DNA of 64,000 nt from Nematostella vectensis (lineage: Eukaryota; Cnidaria; Anthozoa; Actiniaria; Edwardsiidae): assembly GCF_932526225.1 (NCBI RefSeq), contig NC_064039.1, forward strand, positions 12,976,139-13,040,138, given 5' to 3'. Below, piece by piece: positions 1 to 13,472 of the stretch (its first letter is position 1; each line of letters opens with the position of its first letter). A program made the position numbers and the translations under genes. Under the pieces are notes generated by a model. The model was given only the letters and a program-made list of their open reading frames with translations, ran no database searches and was not told the DNA's origin.

Positions 1-1126
1 GTATAAATAACCAGCCCTCTCCAAAAAATTGACATTGACCATTAGCAACTTGGGGGAAGGAAAGATTAGACTGGCATATATATAAAAAAAAGGAAAAGAA
101 AACCGTAACTGGAATGCCTGCCCAAAAATAGAGCTAATTTCCAACAACGTTTTGTCTGTTTTCAATATTGACAAAAAAATATTACACCTACCTGTTCTAG
201 AAAAAAAAACCTTCAAGATCTAAAGTATCTTATGGTCTTCCACATAGTTGTTTATATCACAAACATTAGTAGGGTTGGAAATAGTGAAAAATAGTGAAAA
301 ACTTGCAAATTTCTAACCCCTTCCAAAATTTCAGTTGCAATTTCAACTTTAAGCATAAAGGTGATTTTTTGTGTGACTGTCATAAAATTGACTTGTGAAT
401 TTCTAGCCCTGAGTAAATACTTTTAAGTCCTTTGTGGTAATTAGTGTAATATGAAAGTGAAAGTGACAAGAGGAGGTCAGGGAATTGTGAATTTTTTTTA
501 CTTGTAAATTCTTTCTATGCATCAAATGTATGGGGTAGATGTATAAAAAGCTGTAAGCTAAATTGTGGCACAATGTTTCTTTTTTATTCTGTGATGTCAT
601 ATATAGAACTAGATATTTGAGTCTGCTATATAGTTATATAAATATATTAGAAGAAAATTAATAAAACATCATTCATTCAGGAAATTTCATATGTGGTCTT
701 AGAAAGCAGATCAAAGGACAAGGATCTTCACAAGGGAGGAGGGGTGTTTTAAAAAGTGTGTGCTAATAAATATCAACAAAGGAAACATGATCAAGAATGG
801 AGAATGGTAAAACTGTGTAACAATACCGAATGTCTATATCAAAACAAAGAAAACCGATATAAAAAGAAAATCTATCGGTACCGATAAAATATAATTGCTT
901 GGGCTTCGAACTAGACTTACTCAGATGAAAATCATCGTATGAGCTTTACGGTGATTAGCAGGGGCGTGTCCGAATCCTGCTCATGGGACGACAAGAGATC
1001 GACTCTTCGGTTGACGCTTTACCGTCCGAAGATTATTAATTTCATGTGTTCATTCGGCTATCAAGCGGTGCAACACAAAGGCGCTAAGAGGCAACCAAGG
1101 ATTTATAGGGATGCAATAGAAAAATT

Positions 1127-1175
1127 TATAATAATAATAATAACAACAACAACAACAACAATAATAATAAATAAT
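1127..1175. repeat. AAT/AAC trinucleotide microsatellite
   Basis: An ATA/AAC-type trinucleotide tract: ATAATAATA, then about six AAC units, then ATAATAATAA. It may be the simple-repeat tail of an old interspersed repeat covering 930-1210, but no terminal repeats were found. Confidence 0.8.
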
Positions 1176-1343
1176 ACTTATAAAGCGCTCATACATCGCT
1201 CTTCTGAGCGCAAATAATATTTTTTTGAAGTCTAAAAAGTGTTGTCTAAAAATCTAATCTAAATCTGAATCTAATGCTGTATCCATTTATAAATAATAAA
1301 TTAATAAATTACAGGCTCAGTAGCAAAAAGATAAATAAATAAA

Positions 1344-1350
1344 TAAATAA

Positions 1351-1432
<82 letters not shown>
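1344..1432. repeat. GATA tetranucleotide microsatellite
   Basis: About twenty uninterrupted ATAG/GATA units, preceded by AAAT repeats and followed by AATT repeats near 1445-1468. Length polymorphism is expected. Confidence 0.95.
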
Positions 1433-1434
<2 letters not shown>

Positions 1435-2078
1435 ATTAAATAAATAAATTAATTAATTAATTAATTAATAACTTTTGTACATTTTTTTCATACCATTTTA
1501 AAAAGATGTGTTTTTAGCTGAGATTTAAAACAATTGACATTTGAAGAAGAACGAATTACAAAGGGCAGCTTGTTCCACAGTCGGGGGCGACCACAGAGAA
1601 CGAGCTTATTTGGTTGTCTTGGGTCAATCGAGTCTCTGGAGTGATTATCATGCACCATAGATTGCTTCTTTTGTATAAACAGAGCGAAAATTTCGAGCCC
1701 TTTTTAATATTGATTTCGAGGAGGCCACTGTGTACGTGAGCGCAATACGTGTGGACGGCTGAAAACCGTTCGAATACGCTGCATGTTGACGTGGAAATTT
1801 TCGCATCTGCAAAAAAAATATATTCCTGATACGTGTGGACGTAGCCTAAAGTTTCCTACACTTTGCCCCTTTTGCCCTCTCACTCCTGCACTTCAGCTCG
1901 CCTGACTCGTGCCCAGACTGCGTGACCGTGGCACGTCATGCGCAAACAACCGTTCAAAATGGCGGCTGATTACCGATAAGGGAGCTTTTGTATATGGTTT
2001 CACCGATTCCCTGCTTACTTCCCCTGAGTGCACTTGCGCAAACGAGGCCACAGCATCTCAGAACTTAAACCTGGAGCC

Positions 2079-5000
2079 ATGTTTAAGAATGAATTCCAGG
2101 TAACTCACAAATAGCGTCTTTTGTTTTATGTTTGCGTTTGTGGTGTTGCTAACCTCTTTTTGCTGTTGTTAGCAGTTAGTTTATTTTGAAAAACTTTGAT
2201 AATCCTTCTGTTATCGTTAAGTTGTTATGCTTTATGCATCAACCCTATCATGGGATTGTAATCTTGTTTGTGTTACTCGTAGGGAGGGCCGTTCGTGGAG
2301 GTGTTTAGCGCTCAGGGAAGAGATCCTGTATCCAAATGGCGACTCTGTGGAAACGCGTCCACGGCGAAGAAAATATTCGACCGGGATGTTAAAAGCTATG
2401 TTTTTATCCTCGAGGGAGAGTCCACTACTACGAAAATGAGTATTCCAAAAGATGAGAAGCAATCGCTGTTTCTTATACAAAAATATCTGATTCTACAACT
2501 CTTTGTACCTCTTGGTCATTCGTTCTCGTTCGAGCTTGGCATCACAGATATGGGCAATAACAAACGAAGAATCTTCATGTCTTCAAGTCATAGAGAAGTG
2601 ACTGTTACACCACTTCATGCCAGATTTCCACTAAGCATTCTTAGACTTGGCGTTTGGCTGAATTTGTGTTTGGACTTAAACTCACTAGTTGGGGAGACAT
2701 TCAAAGGCCAAGCTTTCAAAGTGTTAGAAAGCTTAACTGTGTCGGCAAATTGTCATTTAAGAAAGATTTTTACGATGAAAACACAACCACCAGACACCAC
2801 TGATGACGATAACCTTTATGGATCTCACACTAACAGTGGCGAGGTGGAAGCAATACCAAAAGCAATGCAGTTTACAACGATCCCTGACTTACAACATTAC
2901 ACCCAGGTACTTATCATTCAGACAGGTTGCTTCTCTTGTTCTCTTGAGATCCCATCTGCCAATCTGCTGTCATGTTCTCCAAATGGTTCATTTCCTGGGC
3001 TATCACATTACAATTAATATTTGTGTCTTCTTCACACTTAGGGTTCCCAATAAAATATTACTTTCGATTTTACAAAGTCGCCCAAACTATAGATGAAGTT
3101 GAGTTTTTTTTTCTATTTTCTGTTTCTGTTTTTTCTGTTTCTTTTGCCAACCTATCCAAGGCCTCAGAATAATTTCTTTAAGCAGAAAAGTGCTAAGATT
3201 AAGCCTTGAATACTTGTTTGGGGTTTGTATTGTTAGAAAATGTATGCATCTAAAAAAAAAAAAGCTAAACTCTTCTCAAGATATTCTGACCTAAGAGTTT
3301 CATCCCATCATCAACTAGTGGCAGATCCATTTTTTAAAATTAAAATTATACCCGTCTTTCAAGCTCTCAGTTGTCTACCCCAATACTCATTATGCTTAAA
3401 ACTATGGTTCTATTAAACCTATTGCAGAGGCGCATTTAGAATGTTTTCATGTTTACTATTTCTCATAAAAGGGGGGTGGGGTGAGTGGGTGTACAGCCCC
3501 ACATACCCCTCCCCCCTAGATCCTCTATTGCCTGGATCTTTCACTATTAGCTGAGCTATGTAAGAGAATTAGAGGCAGTGAGAAAACAATTTTTTGCACT
3601 AAAGATTTAGAAAGTAAAAAAATAGTTTTCTGCTAGTTTTTTTATTAAGGCTATAAACGGATTAGCTGATCAGAATAACTAAAACCTATGGCCCTATTGG
3701 CGAAGTTTAATTACATTCCATCAAAAGAGAGCCTATACTAAGTAGTGTCACCTTTGTCATTACATATATATTCCTTATCTTTTTTCCAGGTCATCAATAT
3801 CACCAAGTTGCGACTGGCAGACCTTCATGCGAGAGAAGTAGCAGGACTCCCCCCACCCTCTACCCCAACCATCTCTGAGATGGACAGTACTAAGCAAGAG
3901 GAAAGACAAACTCATATTGCTTTCGGCTCCAGAGTTGCTATCCCTAAACATGCTCGTAAACCATCCAGGGAAGGCTCTTCTGTTGGCAGGTCCTCATCCA
4001 ACATGCTGAACAGGAGCAGTTCTGTCACGCAGCTACGCTCTTCCTCTCCGCATGACATTGATACTGCTAGAGACAAGGATCATAGGATAATTCCTTTTCA
4101 AAGGTCCATGTCCGATGCAAGTGAGATTGAGAATGTTAAAAGTCCACTAGAAGTTGAGGCTGTCCCAACAGCAATTCAACCACGCCCACCTCGCACAGGG
4201 TCAGGCAATAAGAGCTTGAGGAGACCTGTTAGAGTACGAGGGGGCAGTGGGGGCAAGGGAGGAAGAGGTTCTAGAAACATGTCAACTTCAGATCAACCTA
4301 GTTCTCAGGAAAATACTTCAGGCTATCGTCAAAAAAAGGATTCAATATCTGAAGGCAGTGAGAAGTATGAAAAAGACTCAGATTCTTGTTCAGAATCTAT
4401 TTCTAGATCTCAAAGTGAGAGTTCATTGAAAGCATCAGGGAATGACAGTAGTCTAGGAGAAAGCTTTAAAAAGTTGAACATCAATGGACAGAGACAAAAA
4501 CCTGAGAAATATGGTACTTCAATGTCTAAGCAGAATGCAATGTTTACGTTTGCATCCAAACCCAGAAGAGCTCCTAGGTCACCCAGGGCGAGGAAAAACA
4601 GGAAAGATGATTTCGTGAGTAGTCCTGTTGAAAGCAAAACAAACAATTTAAAGTCTCCAAATATTGTTGTCACTGCCGGCCCTGATATGAAGGCGTCCGA
4701 GTGCTCCCCCAAGCAGAGGGGAAGGAAGGAGAGTGAAAGATCTGAATATGAGGAGGATTTCTATCGTGCATCTGGGGAGAGCTCAGAAGAAGAGGACCTG
4801 CAGAAGCTACTAAAGACTAGTAGTGCCTCTCGTACAAGCTCTAGAGGGTCGCGGCGCAGCCCATTTGACACCCCAGAACCACCTCAGACACCTCATGTGC
4901 TGCGAACCAGCATCAAGAGCAGTCTGCTGAAAGAGGTAAGTCTTACTGTACCAGTCTTTCTGTTATAGGTTTTCTGCAGCCTTCAATTCCAGTTGCCAAA

Positions 5001-7423
5001 ACTGCCTTGAAGCAGTAATTCCATTATAAGAGTTTTCCATGTTTTATTTGCACAAACTAGGAGGCTGTTGCAGTTCATTTAGTAGCTCATTAAAGTTTGC
5101 AAAACAAAGATTGCACATTACCAGTACAATAACATCAAACAGTGGAGAGCCTGTAGTTCTCTGCTGTACATGTATATGTGCATTGGGCATTTGTACCCTT
5201 GTCAAATCCCTTGTTATGGCACGTAGTCTGAGTTTTTGGGGAAAACTGCATGTTTTTGCATAGATGTCCACATGATACCTGCTTCAGTAGGTTCCCACAG
5301 CAGTTTGTGGTCCAGGTAAACAGCTACAACAAGATGGAGCTATCCAAATATTACTTGGTAACCATGGAAACAAATATATATATTTGCTTTGAGCAAACAT
5401 CCTTTCCTTCAGTCAGAATAATACTGAGAGATTATGTTTTTTCTATGATCTATTTCTCAATGCCAAGAAGCATTTCATTATGACCTACACAGTATGCCTC
5501 AGATCCCTAAAGTATTTCATTTTGATCTATTACTCAATGAATGATCCTGAATGAATCTCATTATAATCTTTCCCACAGATCCCTAAAGCATCACTACCAG
5601 TCAAGAGTTATGACTCCAAAGCCTACCAATCAACTGCTAGCTCATGGAGAAATTACCAGTCAGAGGCTGGGAGCTCATGGCGCTTTGACACCTCAGACTC
5701 CAGCAGCTCTCTACTGGATCAGTCTCTCAACAGCTCGATCGGAGATCATGTCTTTCATGGTGACCACCATGGCAGTAACGGGCTGGGTAAACCTGGCAGG
5801 GTCATCCATGTTGATGGCGAATCATCGGATGATAGTGATGAAAGTTGTAGCACGTGGAAGGTGCCACCCCCTCCGAGTCACAGGGTGCATCGTTATCAGG
5901 ACGAGATGATGGTAGGGCTCAGAGGCATCCAATTTGCAGTTTGCCTTCCACTCCATTCAGTTTTTCCCCAGTTGTTTAAAACCGTTAATTCTTCGAACAA
6001 CTAAGCGTAAACAAAATCCTTGACATCTTTTACTAGCACAATTAAGAACACCATCTTGTAATCCTGCCAATCACACAGCCTTTTTATGCTCAATACCGTG
6101 TACACACAATTGCCAAGTACACCTCCATTTCCCTCGGCCAATTCAAGTGAGTAACCAATATATTTTCAATCAAATACAGTATCATTTATTTGCAATTTCC
6201 TTGCAAATAAACCACTGTATTTTCAATTATAAACAAAAGCAAAAGAGTGGTTGATTGGCATTCTTTAAGGAATATTTGAAATTTATAGTGTAATCAATTT
6301 ATTTGTAATAAAATGGACACATTTAAATCTCTCAGTATGAACATCTCTAGGTGTTAGTTGCAGTACCTATTTAACTGACTCTCTCACTGTTTTTTTTTTC
6401 ATTATACTTATAGCATCTGTCACCTGTCAATAACACCTCAGTTTATTTGGCTGTTTTAGTAAACAACAAACTATAGACATTTTAAAGGATCCCTCTTTTG
6501 TGAAATATGTGATTAACAACCCTAATAACATTACACATGACTACCAGATTACTATTCCTCTTCATTCTTTTTGCATTGTATAAATTCTTTTTTTACCTTT
6601 CTTCTTTTATTGTATGTTTCCCGTCTAACTGTGTCTTAGTTGTATCCTTTTGTCTGTTTCAGCATCCAGGCTCTGAGCCAGACCTGTCTGCTACTCTGCC
6701 TATGGACCCCAGGGCCTATACTGATGTATTTAGCCCGCCTATTATCATGCCTAGCGAAAAGCTGTCAGGTAAATTGCTGGAGAAACTCAGTATCCTAAGA
6801 AATTATCAGTTTATACACCAATGTCAAAAAGCATCCATGACTTAGGGTGCTTTTTCCTATCATTCTGGGATGGGAATGGTTGGTAGAGAATGTTCAGAAT
6901 GGCATTCAAGTCATTCTGCTACAGGTAGCAGAATGGGTGAATGGCCTTCATTCCATTCCAGAATGGGAACGTGGGATAAATAAACACACGCTTTTCTACT
7001 CTAATCATTCCCATTCTAGAATCACGAGTAAAAAATTATTTTTATACCTAGTGCATACGTAATAAGCATGCAATGCATTGTGGGAAGATTCCCAAACTCC
7101 TTTGCAAATGCTTTTTTCCCATGATGCATATATCCTGTTTTGTTTTACCACTGACTAGAAGCCCCTTCAAACAAGGAATCTTGGCCTGTTAACATAATTT
7201 TCCTGTTATATATACAGATCATGGCAGTCAGAATTTCATCACCTCTGCCTTATCCCCCTCAAACAGCATGAACCAGAACACCCAGCCAAGAAGTCATAAC
7301 CACAGCATAAGCTCTGATCACAGTGAACACAAGGACAATGAACTGGAGTTAGACCTGCTGTATGATCCATGTCTAAATTGCTACTTTGACCCTAAGACAA
7401 ACAAATATTACGAGCTTGCCTAG
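2079..7423 (+). CDS. CFAP20DC: CFAP20 domain-containing protein (CFAP20DC-like), six exons
   Basis: Exons: 2079-2099, 2283-2906, 3790-4935, 5579-5911, 6663-6768 and 7218-7423. All introns are GT-AG; junction phases are 0,0,0,0,1. The product is about 811 residues. Exon 1 codes MFKNEFQ and joins [12 protein letters not shown] in exon 2, which matches the start of the CFA20 beta-sandwich domain (residues about 1-215, ending near [13 protein letters not shown]). That domain is shared with CFAP20/BUG22, an inner-junction protein of axonemal doublet microtubules. Residues about 220-740 are Ser/Arg/Pro-rich and look disordered. The last 20 residues form a compact acidic/aromatic motif ([16 protein letters not shown]) typical of CFAP20DC C termini. 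A cilium or centriole role is inferred from the family. The start is fixed by homology to the family N terminus. Confidence 0.9.
6120..6270 (+). repeat. CGCAAATAAACCGATG interspersed repeat, copy
   Basis: AACCAATATATTTTCAA, CCTTGCAAATAAACCACTG, then GTGGTTGATTGGCATTC. Same block order as at 14535-14690. It lies in CFAP20DC intron 4. Confidence 0.65.
6855..7022. mobile_element. Small inverted-repeat element in CFAP20DC intron 5
   Basis: Inverted ends CATTCTGGGATGGGAATG (left) and CATTCCCATTCTAGAATC (right) bracket about 165 bp. Further CATTCCATTCCAGAATG units lie inside. No protein is encoded. The structure is that of a MITE. I did not identify a target-site duplication. Confidence 0.55.
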
Positions 7424-8636
7424 GTCAAACAGGCATTTTAGGGTTTTTAGAAAAAGTATACACTGGGGGGGGGGGGGGGGTATTTAGAAAAAGATTGTTA
7501 AGGAGTAATTTTGCCCTCACTTTTTATTTGAATATCGATAGTTATTCTTTCTCAAAACATTAACAGCCTTCTGCTGTCATAAGCAGATGTCTGTTGGGTG
7601 TTTTGCTCATCTACTTACAAGGAAGGAAACTAATTTTTAAAGAGCTTAAACTTTGTAAAGGCTATTCAGAGACTGAAACAGTATACTGTTGTGGCTCTTT
7701 GAATGTACATAACATTTGTATTACATCAAAAGTACTTAGAGAGAACATGTCTTATTCATCTTAGAGGGGTAGTACTTATGTGCTGATTTAATTTATTAGT
7801 CCAAAAGTGTAAATTATACCATGTTCTATAAATCCATTAAAACCACAACCCTTGCATGGAAAAAATGGATATTACTGTTACTTGTTGTCTGCCAATTACA
7901 AGACACCCCTCTCACTACCCCAAAGAAAGAAGACATTTTTATTATTCCCTCATTTTATTTACAAACAATATCTTCTTTACATAAAACCCTTATTCTCTAG
8001 TACTCACACTATAGGAGAAAACTGGTCCCCATCATATCAGTTTTCATTATTTTTGAATTCTCTAATATGAGAACAGCAACGTCAAAGTCAATACAAAGCA
8101 AGTTATAATTGACAGAAAGCTATAACTACTATTTCTCACTTTGGTTTTTACTTAAAGAGCATTAGTCAGGCTCACCAGGATTACTGTTTTCATTCCTTTT
8201 AAAAAGAAAAATTATAAGAAATCTGAAAATAACCTCTTTACAATGTTGTAATAAAAAAATACTGAAAAAGCTTTCCAAATTCATCGATGAAAATGGATGC
8301 TGTCTGACACTTGGTATTTTTTTAGGATGACAAAATGGAGGCTGACACACTGTACAGATACTATAGTATATATGGGTATATACAATAGTATGCTTCATCC
8401 CATTTCATCAATGTGGACACAATGTTGAATGAGAATGACTCATTCACAGCAATGAAGAAATGATTTTGTGATGTTTCCATAACAAACCCAAGAGCATTTT
8501 TTTAGGATCCAAAATGTCAACTTTAAAATAAAGATGTGTGCACAAGAAAATGTTTTTCAATATAGCGTCCCCATTTGGCTGTGGCTTTATCATAGAGCAA
8601 TTCCTGAAAAAAATTTCAATTTTGGATGTATGTATA

Positions 8637-8743
8637 AGGCTAAGTTCAAACGTTGTATTATATATGAGCTGTAAATGCAAATACATCTTCATTTGCATTG
8701 AATACGGCTCAATGGATAATATAACGTTTGAACTTAGCCTAAG
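8637..8743. mobile_element. Foldback (near-palindromic) element
   Basis: AAGGCTAAGTTCAAACGTTG on the left is matched in inverse by AACGTTTGAACTTAGCCT on the right. The arms are about 30 bp around a centre of about 40 bp. The RNA or single strand would form a long hairpin. It lies just after the AATAAA at 8527. Confidence 0.7.
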
Positions 8744-9219
8744 GTGCCGTTACAATGCTAAATATGGAAAATATAACAGAACAGCAGCCAAGTGTGGATA
8801 AACTTTTTATTATACATTTTATTGGTTGTTAATGTATTTTATGATATATTGTATTATATTGATGTTTTTATGATATATTGTATTGTTGCTTGTGTAGTAG
8901 CTTATAAGTTAGGATCATGACGTTTAAAAATATTTTTGTTCCCAGTTGTAAAGATAATACCAAAGGTAAGTAAACTCATTTATATAACGTAAGTAAAACC
9001 GATAAATACAGATAATATCTATAAAGGTATAACATAGTATGTGCAAAGTATGTATGAATTTTTTTAACAAAACATATATTATAAAAAGCATAAAAACAAA
9101 AACTCATAGATTGAAATAACTAAGCAATTTTCCTATTAATACTCAAAATACTTATATAAATCGACCATATTTACACAAATAAGGGTTTGAAAATTCTGAC
9201 TGATCAAAACACCAAGTTA

Positions 9220-9363
9220 CAGCGGCTTAGCCAGGATTTTTACTAGGAGGGGGCCCAAAAGGTCATTTCAAGGCATTTTCTGCTGTATTTAAGATGATGT
9301 TTCATACATTTACTGTATTTTTGGCTGCTAGAAGGGGGGGCCACCCCTCTGGCTATGCCCCTG
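9220..9363 (+). mobile_element. GGCGTAGCC-terminus MITE, copy 1
   Basis: Begins CAGCGGCTTAGCCAGGA and ends CTGGCTATGCCCCTG, an imperfect terminal inverted repeat. The interior (GAGGGGGCCCAAAAGG, then TTTACTGTATTTTTGGCTGC) is shared in order with the copy at 33584-33749, so this is a dispersed family and not a chance palindrome. Confidence 0.8.
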
Positions 9364-10108
9364 AGTTAAATAAAAGCCTGCTGGCTTAGTTTCCTTTTAA
9401 TATCTGATGGAAGAAATAGGGTAGTGCTGAAGCTGAGATGTCTAGTTTTGTGCTGAATATGGTGAAATTACATGTAAGTGTCAAGTTACGTGCTATTAGC
9501 ACTTTAATAGTTAACAGTTTTCAGTTGCCAATGTTTAAAAAAAAAAATTTTCATCATCTTTCACTGTCAACCCCTATTTTAATCAAAATACTTAAAGGGG
9601 AATGTTGCTCATAGCAACTACAGTGGCCAAACACATAACAAATTGATGCAAGGTGAATAGCATTCTGACTTGCACAGGTCTATTGATGCCATGATCAAGC
9701 AATGTCATCTGAGTTATCAACTATCAAGTCTTGTTTGAACACATGCATGACAGTCATCATCAATTAAAAAGAGGTATGTTTTGATAATTTGGAACTCAAA
9801 CAATATATCAATGTATATATATATATATAACGTTTAGTAAATTTTTAATAATGTCTAAAAGTTGGGAATCGTAGCATCTTTCTTCACACTACTATATTTA
9901 TATTTTCGCTACTGAGCCCTGGTATCTTGGATCCTTTTAGATAGACTGGCTGTTGGCTGACGGGAATTTTCACTCAAGTTTATATATATATATATATTAT
10001 ATATATATATTATTATATATATATATTAGTATAACTAAGGATAAAACTCTGACAGCAAGCTTTTGTTCACTATTATTCATGCTTGCCATAGTAAATAGAC
10101 TACTGTAC

Positions 10109-10500
10109 CATACCTGTCAACCTCTGAAAATCTCAAGGCTTGAGAATATTTTGGGGGTAGGGGTGGGGATATTCATTTTTTGGGGGGAGGGGTGGGGATA
10201 TCGATTTTTTTTTTTTGGGGGGGAGGGGTGGTTCAACCTTGCAGGTGTTTGACATATAGAAAGCTCTCGCAAACAAATCCACTTATAGATCTAACAAGGG
10301 TCTTAGATAAATTGGGCTACGCAAGGGAATAGTTGTTTCAAATATTTTAATAGAAAATAGGCAAAATGATGATTTTCTATAGAATAATTTTTTCGAAAGC
10401 GATAAAAATCTCTTAAAAGCGGGAGATTTGGTGCTCAACGCGGGAGTAGGGGTCCAAAATCTTGAGACTCACGCCTAATGCGGGAGAGTTGACAGGTATG
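10109..10500 (+). mobile_element. CATACCTGTCAAC element, copy 1 (virus-free)
   Basis: About 392 bp bounded by CATACCTGTCAAC and GTTGACAGGTATG. Subterminal blocks are AAAATCTCAAGGCTTGAGA on the left and GGTCCAAAATCTTGAGACTC on the right. G-rich tracts fill the left third and an AGAAAGCTCTCGC block lies centrally. Flanks CTGTAC (10103-10108) and CTCTAC (10501-10506) match at 5 of 6 positions, consistent with a 6-bp target duplication. It is non-coding. Other copies are at 18987-33213 (split by the virus) and 62889-63248 (inverted). Confidence 0.85.
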
Positions 10501-10551
10501 CTCTACCCCCTTTTATATCCCCTACTCTATCTCCACTGAGATTTCAGTGTT

Positions 10552-12595
10552 TTACTGAGACTTCAGAGTTTGCTTCATGCGCAGGTGGTACTCATCATCC
10601 AAACTGAATGTGGACAGCGCAATGCCCAGCTGGCCGCCATAATAGGTGAACATGATGATAGCACGAGAGTGAGGGATGGGAAAGCAGAACTTGTTAAGTC
10701 CAATGGCTGCATCTGAGATAGCGAAGGACAGAGCCCCAAGGCAGGCACATAGCTTGGTCCAGCGCCATAGTCCGTCGTCGCTATAGATCTGTGCCTGAAG
10801 ACCAGTAATGGCTCTCCAAACCATGATGCCGATGACCACAATGTAGACAGGAACTGCATAAAACAGTAGTCCTTTAAGGTTTGGGAAGTAGAACACATAA
10901 AACGGCAGCATCAACAGAAGGCAAATGATTCCTGTAAGAGGCTTCAAAGGTCGGAATCCAAAAGAGCGCATGTACAAAAGATGAGCTATGGCAAAAGCTA
11001 CCATCCCATGAATGAAGTAGGAATGTTTCCACACCAAACAGACATCACCGATCATTGAGAATATCAAGCCCAGGAGAATGCGCCGACTGTAGTCATGTTG
11101 CTTGGTAAGGGAAACACCCTGAAGTGTGACAAAACCACAGAGGCAAGCAATAGGCAAGATTTTAAGCAATGCTGCAAAAATAGTAGGTCTGTCAGACTCA
11201 GGGAGCCAGGCCACAAAGTAGACGCAGACAGTTTTGAAGAATGGCACTAGCTTTGGTCCTGCTGTTTTTAGCTGAAAGAATAAGAGTAAGAATAATTATT
11301 TTTTTCAGATGAGCACAAATTTGGATAAAGTATTAGCTATGTTAAGTTGTGATGTCACAAAAAAATGATTGAATTTCCCTGCACAGAATTTTTTTAAGGT
11401 TTATCCAAGACATGATTAACACATAACAGTTCTCTGTAGCACACAATAATGATGTTTTTTATCATGTATAATGAAACTATGCTCATTTTTTTACACACAA
11501 AAAATATTTAACACATTAAATCAATGAACAAACTACAAATAGGTAGATATTGTCAACTTGTATAGACAACAAAGCACCCTTGTTTGGCTACTGTTCAACT
11601 ATCTTGGGCAAACAACTCTCTCAACCAGGGGTGCTGGTGATTACAAAGTTACACACTGTGACAACCACAGACACAAAAAAGCCACCAGTAGGTACAAAGT
11701 CCAATACATTCACCCTAAAAACAAAAAAAGATCTAATACTCCGTTTCTATAATAACCCTTAGGAAATTCCAGGGTGCCGATGAGTCGCTAATTGAATTTT
11801 TAACGTAATCAATACGCAACTGCTTATCAAGAGGAAGAGCACAAGAGAAAGTGATTTTGACGGTAATTGTATATAAGTTAGTAGTGGTGCAAAGAACAAA
11901 AATATTGACAAAATTATTAGAATAAAAAAGACAATAACAAAGAATATAGTGTACATTGAAAGGTTAAGTGAACTTTTAAGCGTTTTATTGCGAAGTCTAT
12001 CCACGCGCCAGAAATTTTGGCATTTTCGTTATTTATGTTTTCGTTTATTGGCTTGAACCACGGACACGAAAGGTTTTTGGTGTAAATTCGGAATAAAAAT
12101 AAAAAAATAACATGAAAGAAATACAATAAAGCGACCATAACAAATATATTTTATTTACGAAGAACCAGCCTTTTTAATGATTATTTTCTTCTCGATTTTG
12201 TATCGGCGGGAAAGAAAACGGATAGCAGACGTTGACGCTGCCGAAATGCGAAAAGAAATACACCGTAAATTCCAATCTAAAATGCTGTAGATATAATCTA
12301 GATTTATTCTCTAGCCAAAAACTATCACAAAAAAAATTCTATCGACCAACGCTTGTTCTAAGGACTCTTTATTTTAAGAATTTTATATCGTCTAAAGCAT
12401 CTCAACCTTACGGCAGAAAGCGAAACATGAGTTGGATTTCAAAAAGAATCAAATCTGCCATAGAAAAGGTACCAATCTCGTATCAAACCGATTCCTAATA
12501 CCTACCACATCTGCAGGGGCGAGTCTATACTGCAAGAGACTGAAGTAATCGTACGATTTTGAGGCCAAGTTGCTGGCCCCATTGCAGGCCGCCAT
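10552..12595 (-). CDS. TMEM86: TMEM86 (YhhN family) lysoplasmalogenase
   Basis: The terminal exon 10552-11271 (240 codons with stop) is certain. It opens LKTAGPKLVPFFKTVCVYF and encodes a multi-pass protein with about eight hydrophobic segments and the family signatures GDVCLVW, FAIAHLLY and FAISDAAIGLNKF. YhhN/TMEM86 enzymes hydrolyse the vinyl-ether bond of lysoplasmalogens in endoplasmic-reticulum membranes. A probable first exon is 12506-12595: ATG GCG GCC start, 30 codons, donor GTAGGT in phase 0, compatible with the phase-0 acceptor at 11272. This gives about 269 residues, slightly longer than vertebrate TMEM86A. The first exon is inferred; the second is strong. RRP15 starts 878 bp away on the other strand, so a shared bidirectional promoter is likely. 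Confidence 0.85.
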
Positions 12596-13472
12596 TCCGT
12601 TTTGTTGTTTTACAGGTGATTTGGAGCGAGGGTCAAACGCGATGTCAACACACACAGGGCATGTGACTAAATTACGTAAGTGGGACATTATTAGCGATAT
12701 TTACGCACAGGTCTCCCATGGCGATAACTTGTTCTTACGCCAAATGAAAAGAATTAAAAGAGTTATCTCATGGCGATAACTTGTTTCTACGCCAAAGGAG
12801 AAGGATCAAATAAAGAGCTATCCCGTACGGTACGCAAATGATTAAAAAAAACGTTTCGAGACTTTGGGGTGCAGATTGATGCCACTACACATATACGGAC
12901 ATACCATGGATAATGTCATTCAAGGTCATAGGCGCCTGATAGATGGAGTAAAAGGCATTTTGTGGATACTTTTTCAGTTCTCCCTGAATATTTCACTTGC
13001 ACGTCATGCCACAAGGACGTAATATTTCGCTTTCATGTTAAAGTAAAATATCCCTCACCCTGTCGTTATCATAAACGGTGATTCGAAGTGACTAGATTTA
13101 ATTGTAATCTGAATCCAGTCACCTTGAATGACCATTTATGATCAGAACATATGGCATTCCATCCCCTATCCCCCCCCCCCCCCCCACACACACACACACA
13201 CACACGCACACACAAGTGAGTGGGTAGAGCTTCCCCCTTCCCACATAAAGCGCGGTTTAAAATATAGCGAGCGCTACATGTATAAATCTATTTATATTAT
13301 CTAGTCTGTATGTTTTCATTTTAGCGCTACTGTCAAACCTAGCTACCCACCCCCCCTCGAAACAACCATCCCCCCAGCCACCCTCCCACTCCGCCGCCCC
13401 TGACTCTTCCTCGCTCACATGTGCGCCTGCAAGAAATTGGAAATTGTCAGCGGCTGCTCTTGTGAAACCAAT
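12596..13472. promoter_or_regulatory. Probable bidirectional promoter region, TMEM86 / RRP15
   Basis: The 877 bp between the two inferred start codons include a C run and CA microsatellite (13168-13216) and a GC-richer segment at 13340-13470. Both genes begin with ATGGCGGCC, a YY1-like context. A direct repeat GCGATAACTTGTT(C/T) occurs at 12720-12780. No TATA box is evident. The assignment rests on gene arrangement only. Confidence 0.4.
13168..13216. repeat. Poly-C plus CA microsatellite
   Basis: About 18 C residues followed by about 14 CA dinucleotides. Confidence 0.9.

Larger units (their letters stand above)
1..2078. other. Region upstream of CFAP20DC, no gene recognised
   Basis: AT-rich DNA with no convincing exon. 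It contains trinucleotide and GATA microsatellites (listed separately) and a stretch at about 1490-1680 that looks like the degenerate tail of an interspersed repeat. GC rises from about 1700, and a YY1-like AAAATGGCGGC motif lies at 1956-1966, about 120 bp before the CFAP20DC start. The promoter and 5' UTR are therefore probably in 1700-2078. No TATA box is evident. Confidence 0.5.
7424..10551. other. CFAP20DC 3' region and convergent intergenic space
   Basis: CFAP20DC and TMEM86 converge here. There is a G run at 7466-7480. No AATAAA is seen in the first kilobase after the stop; one lies at 8527-8532. The region holds a foldback element (8637-8743), a GGCTTAGCC-type element (9220-9363), TA tracts (9811-9830, 9980-10025) and one copy of the CATACCTGTCAAC element (10109-10500). 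No further gene is supported. Confidence 0.6.

Noticed and set aside
939..1217. 92-codon frame upstream of CFAP20DC
   Set aside because: Runs into the trinucleotide microsatellite, with no conserved features.
2966..3172. Frames continuing past CFAP20DC exon 2
   Set aside because: Consensus GT at 2907 and AG before 3790 rejoin the protein in phase with the family sequence, so these are intronic.
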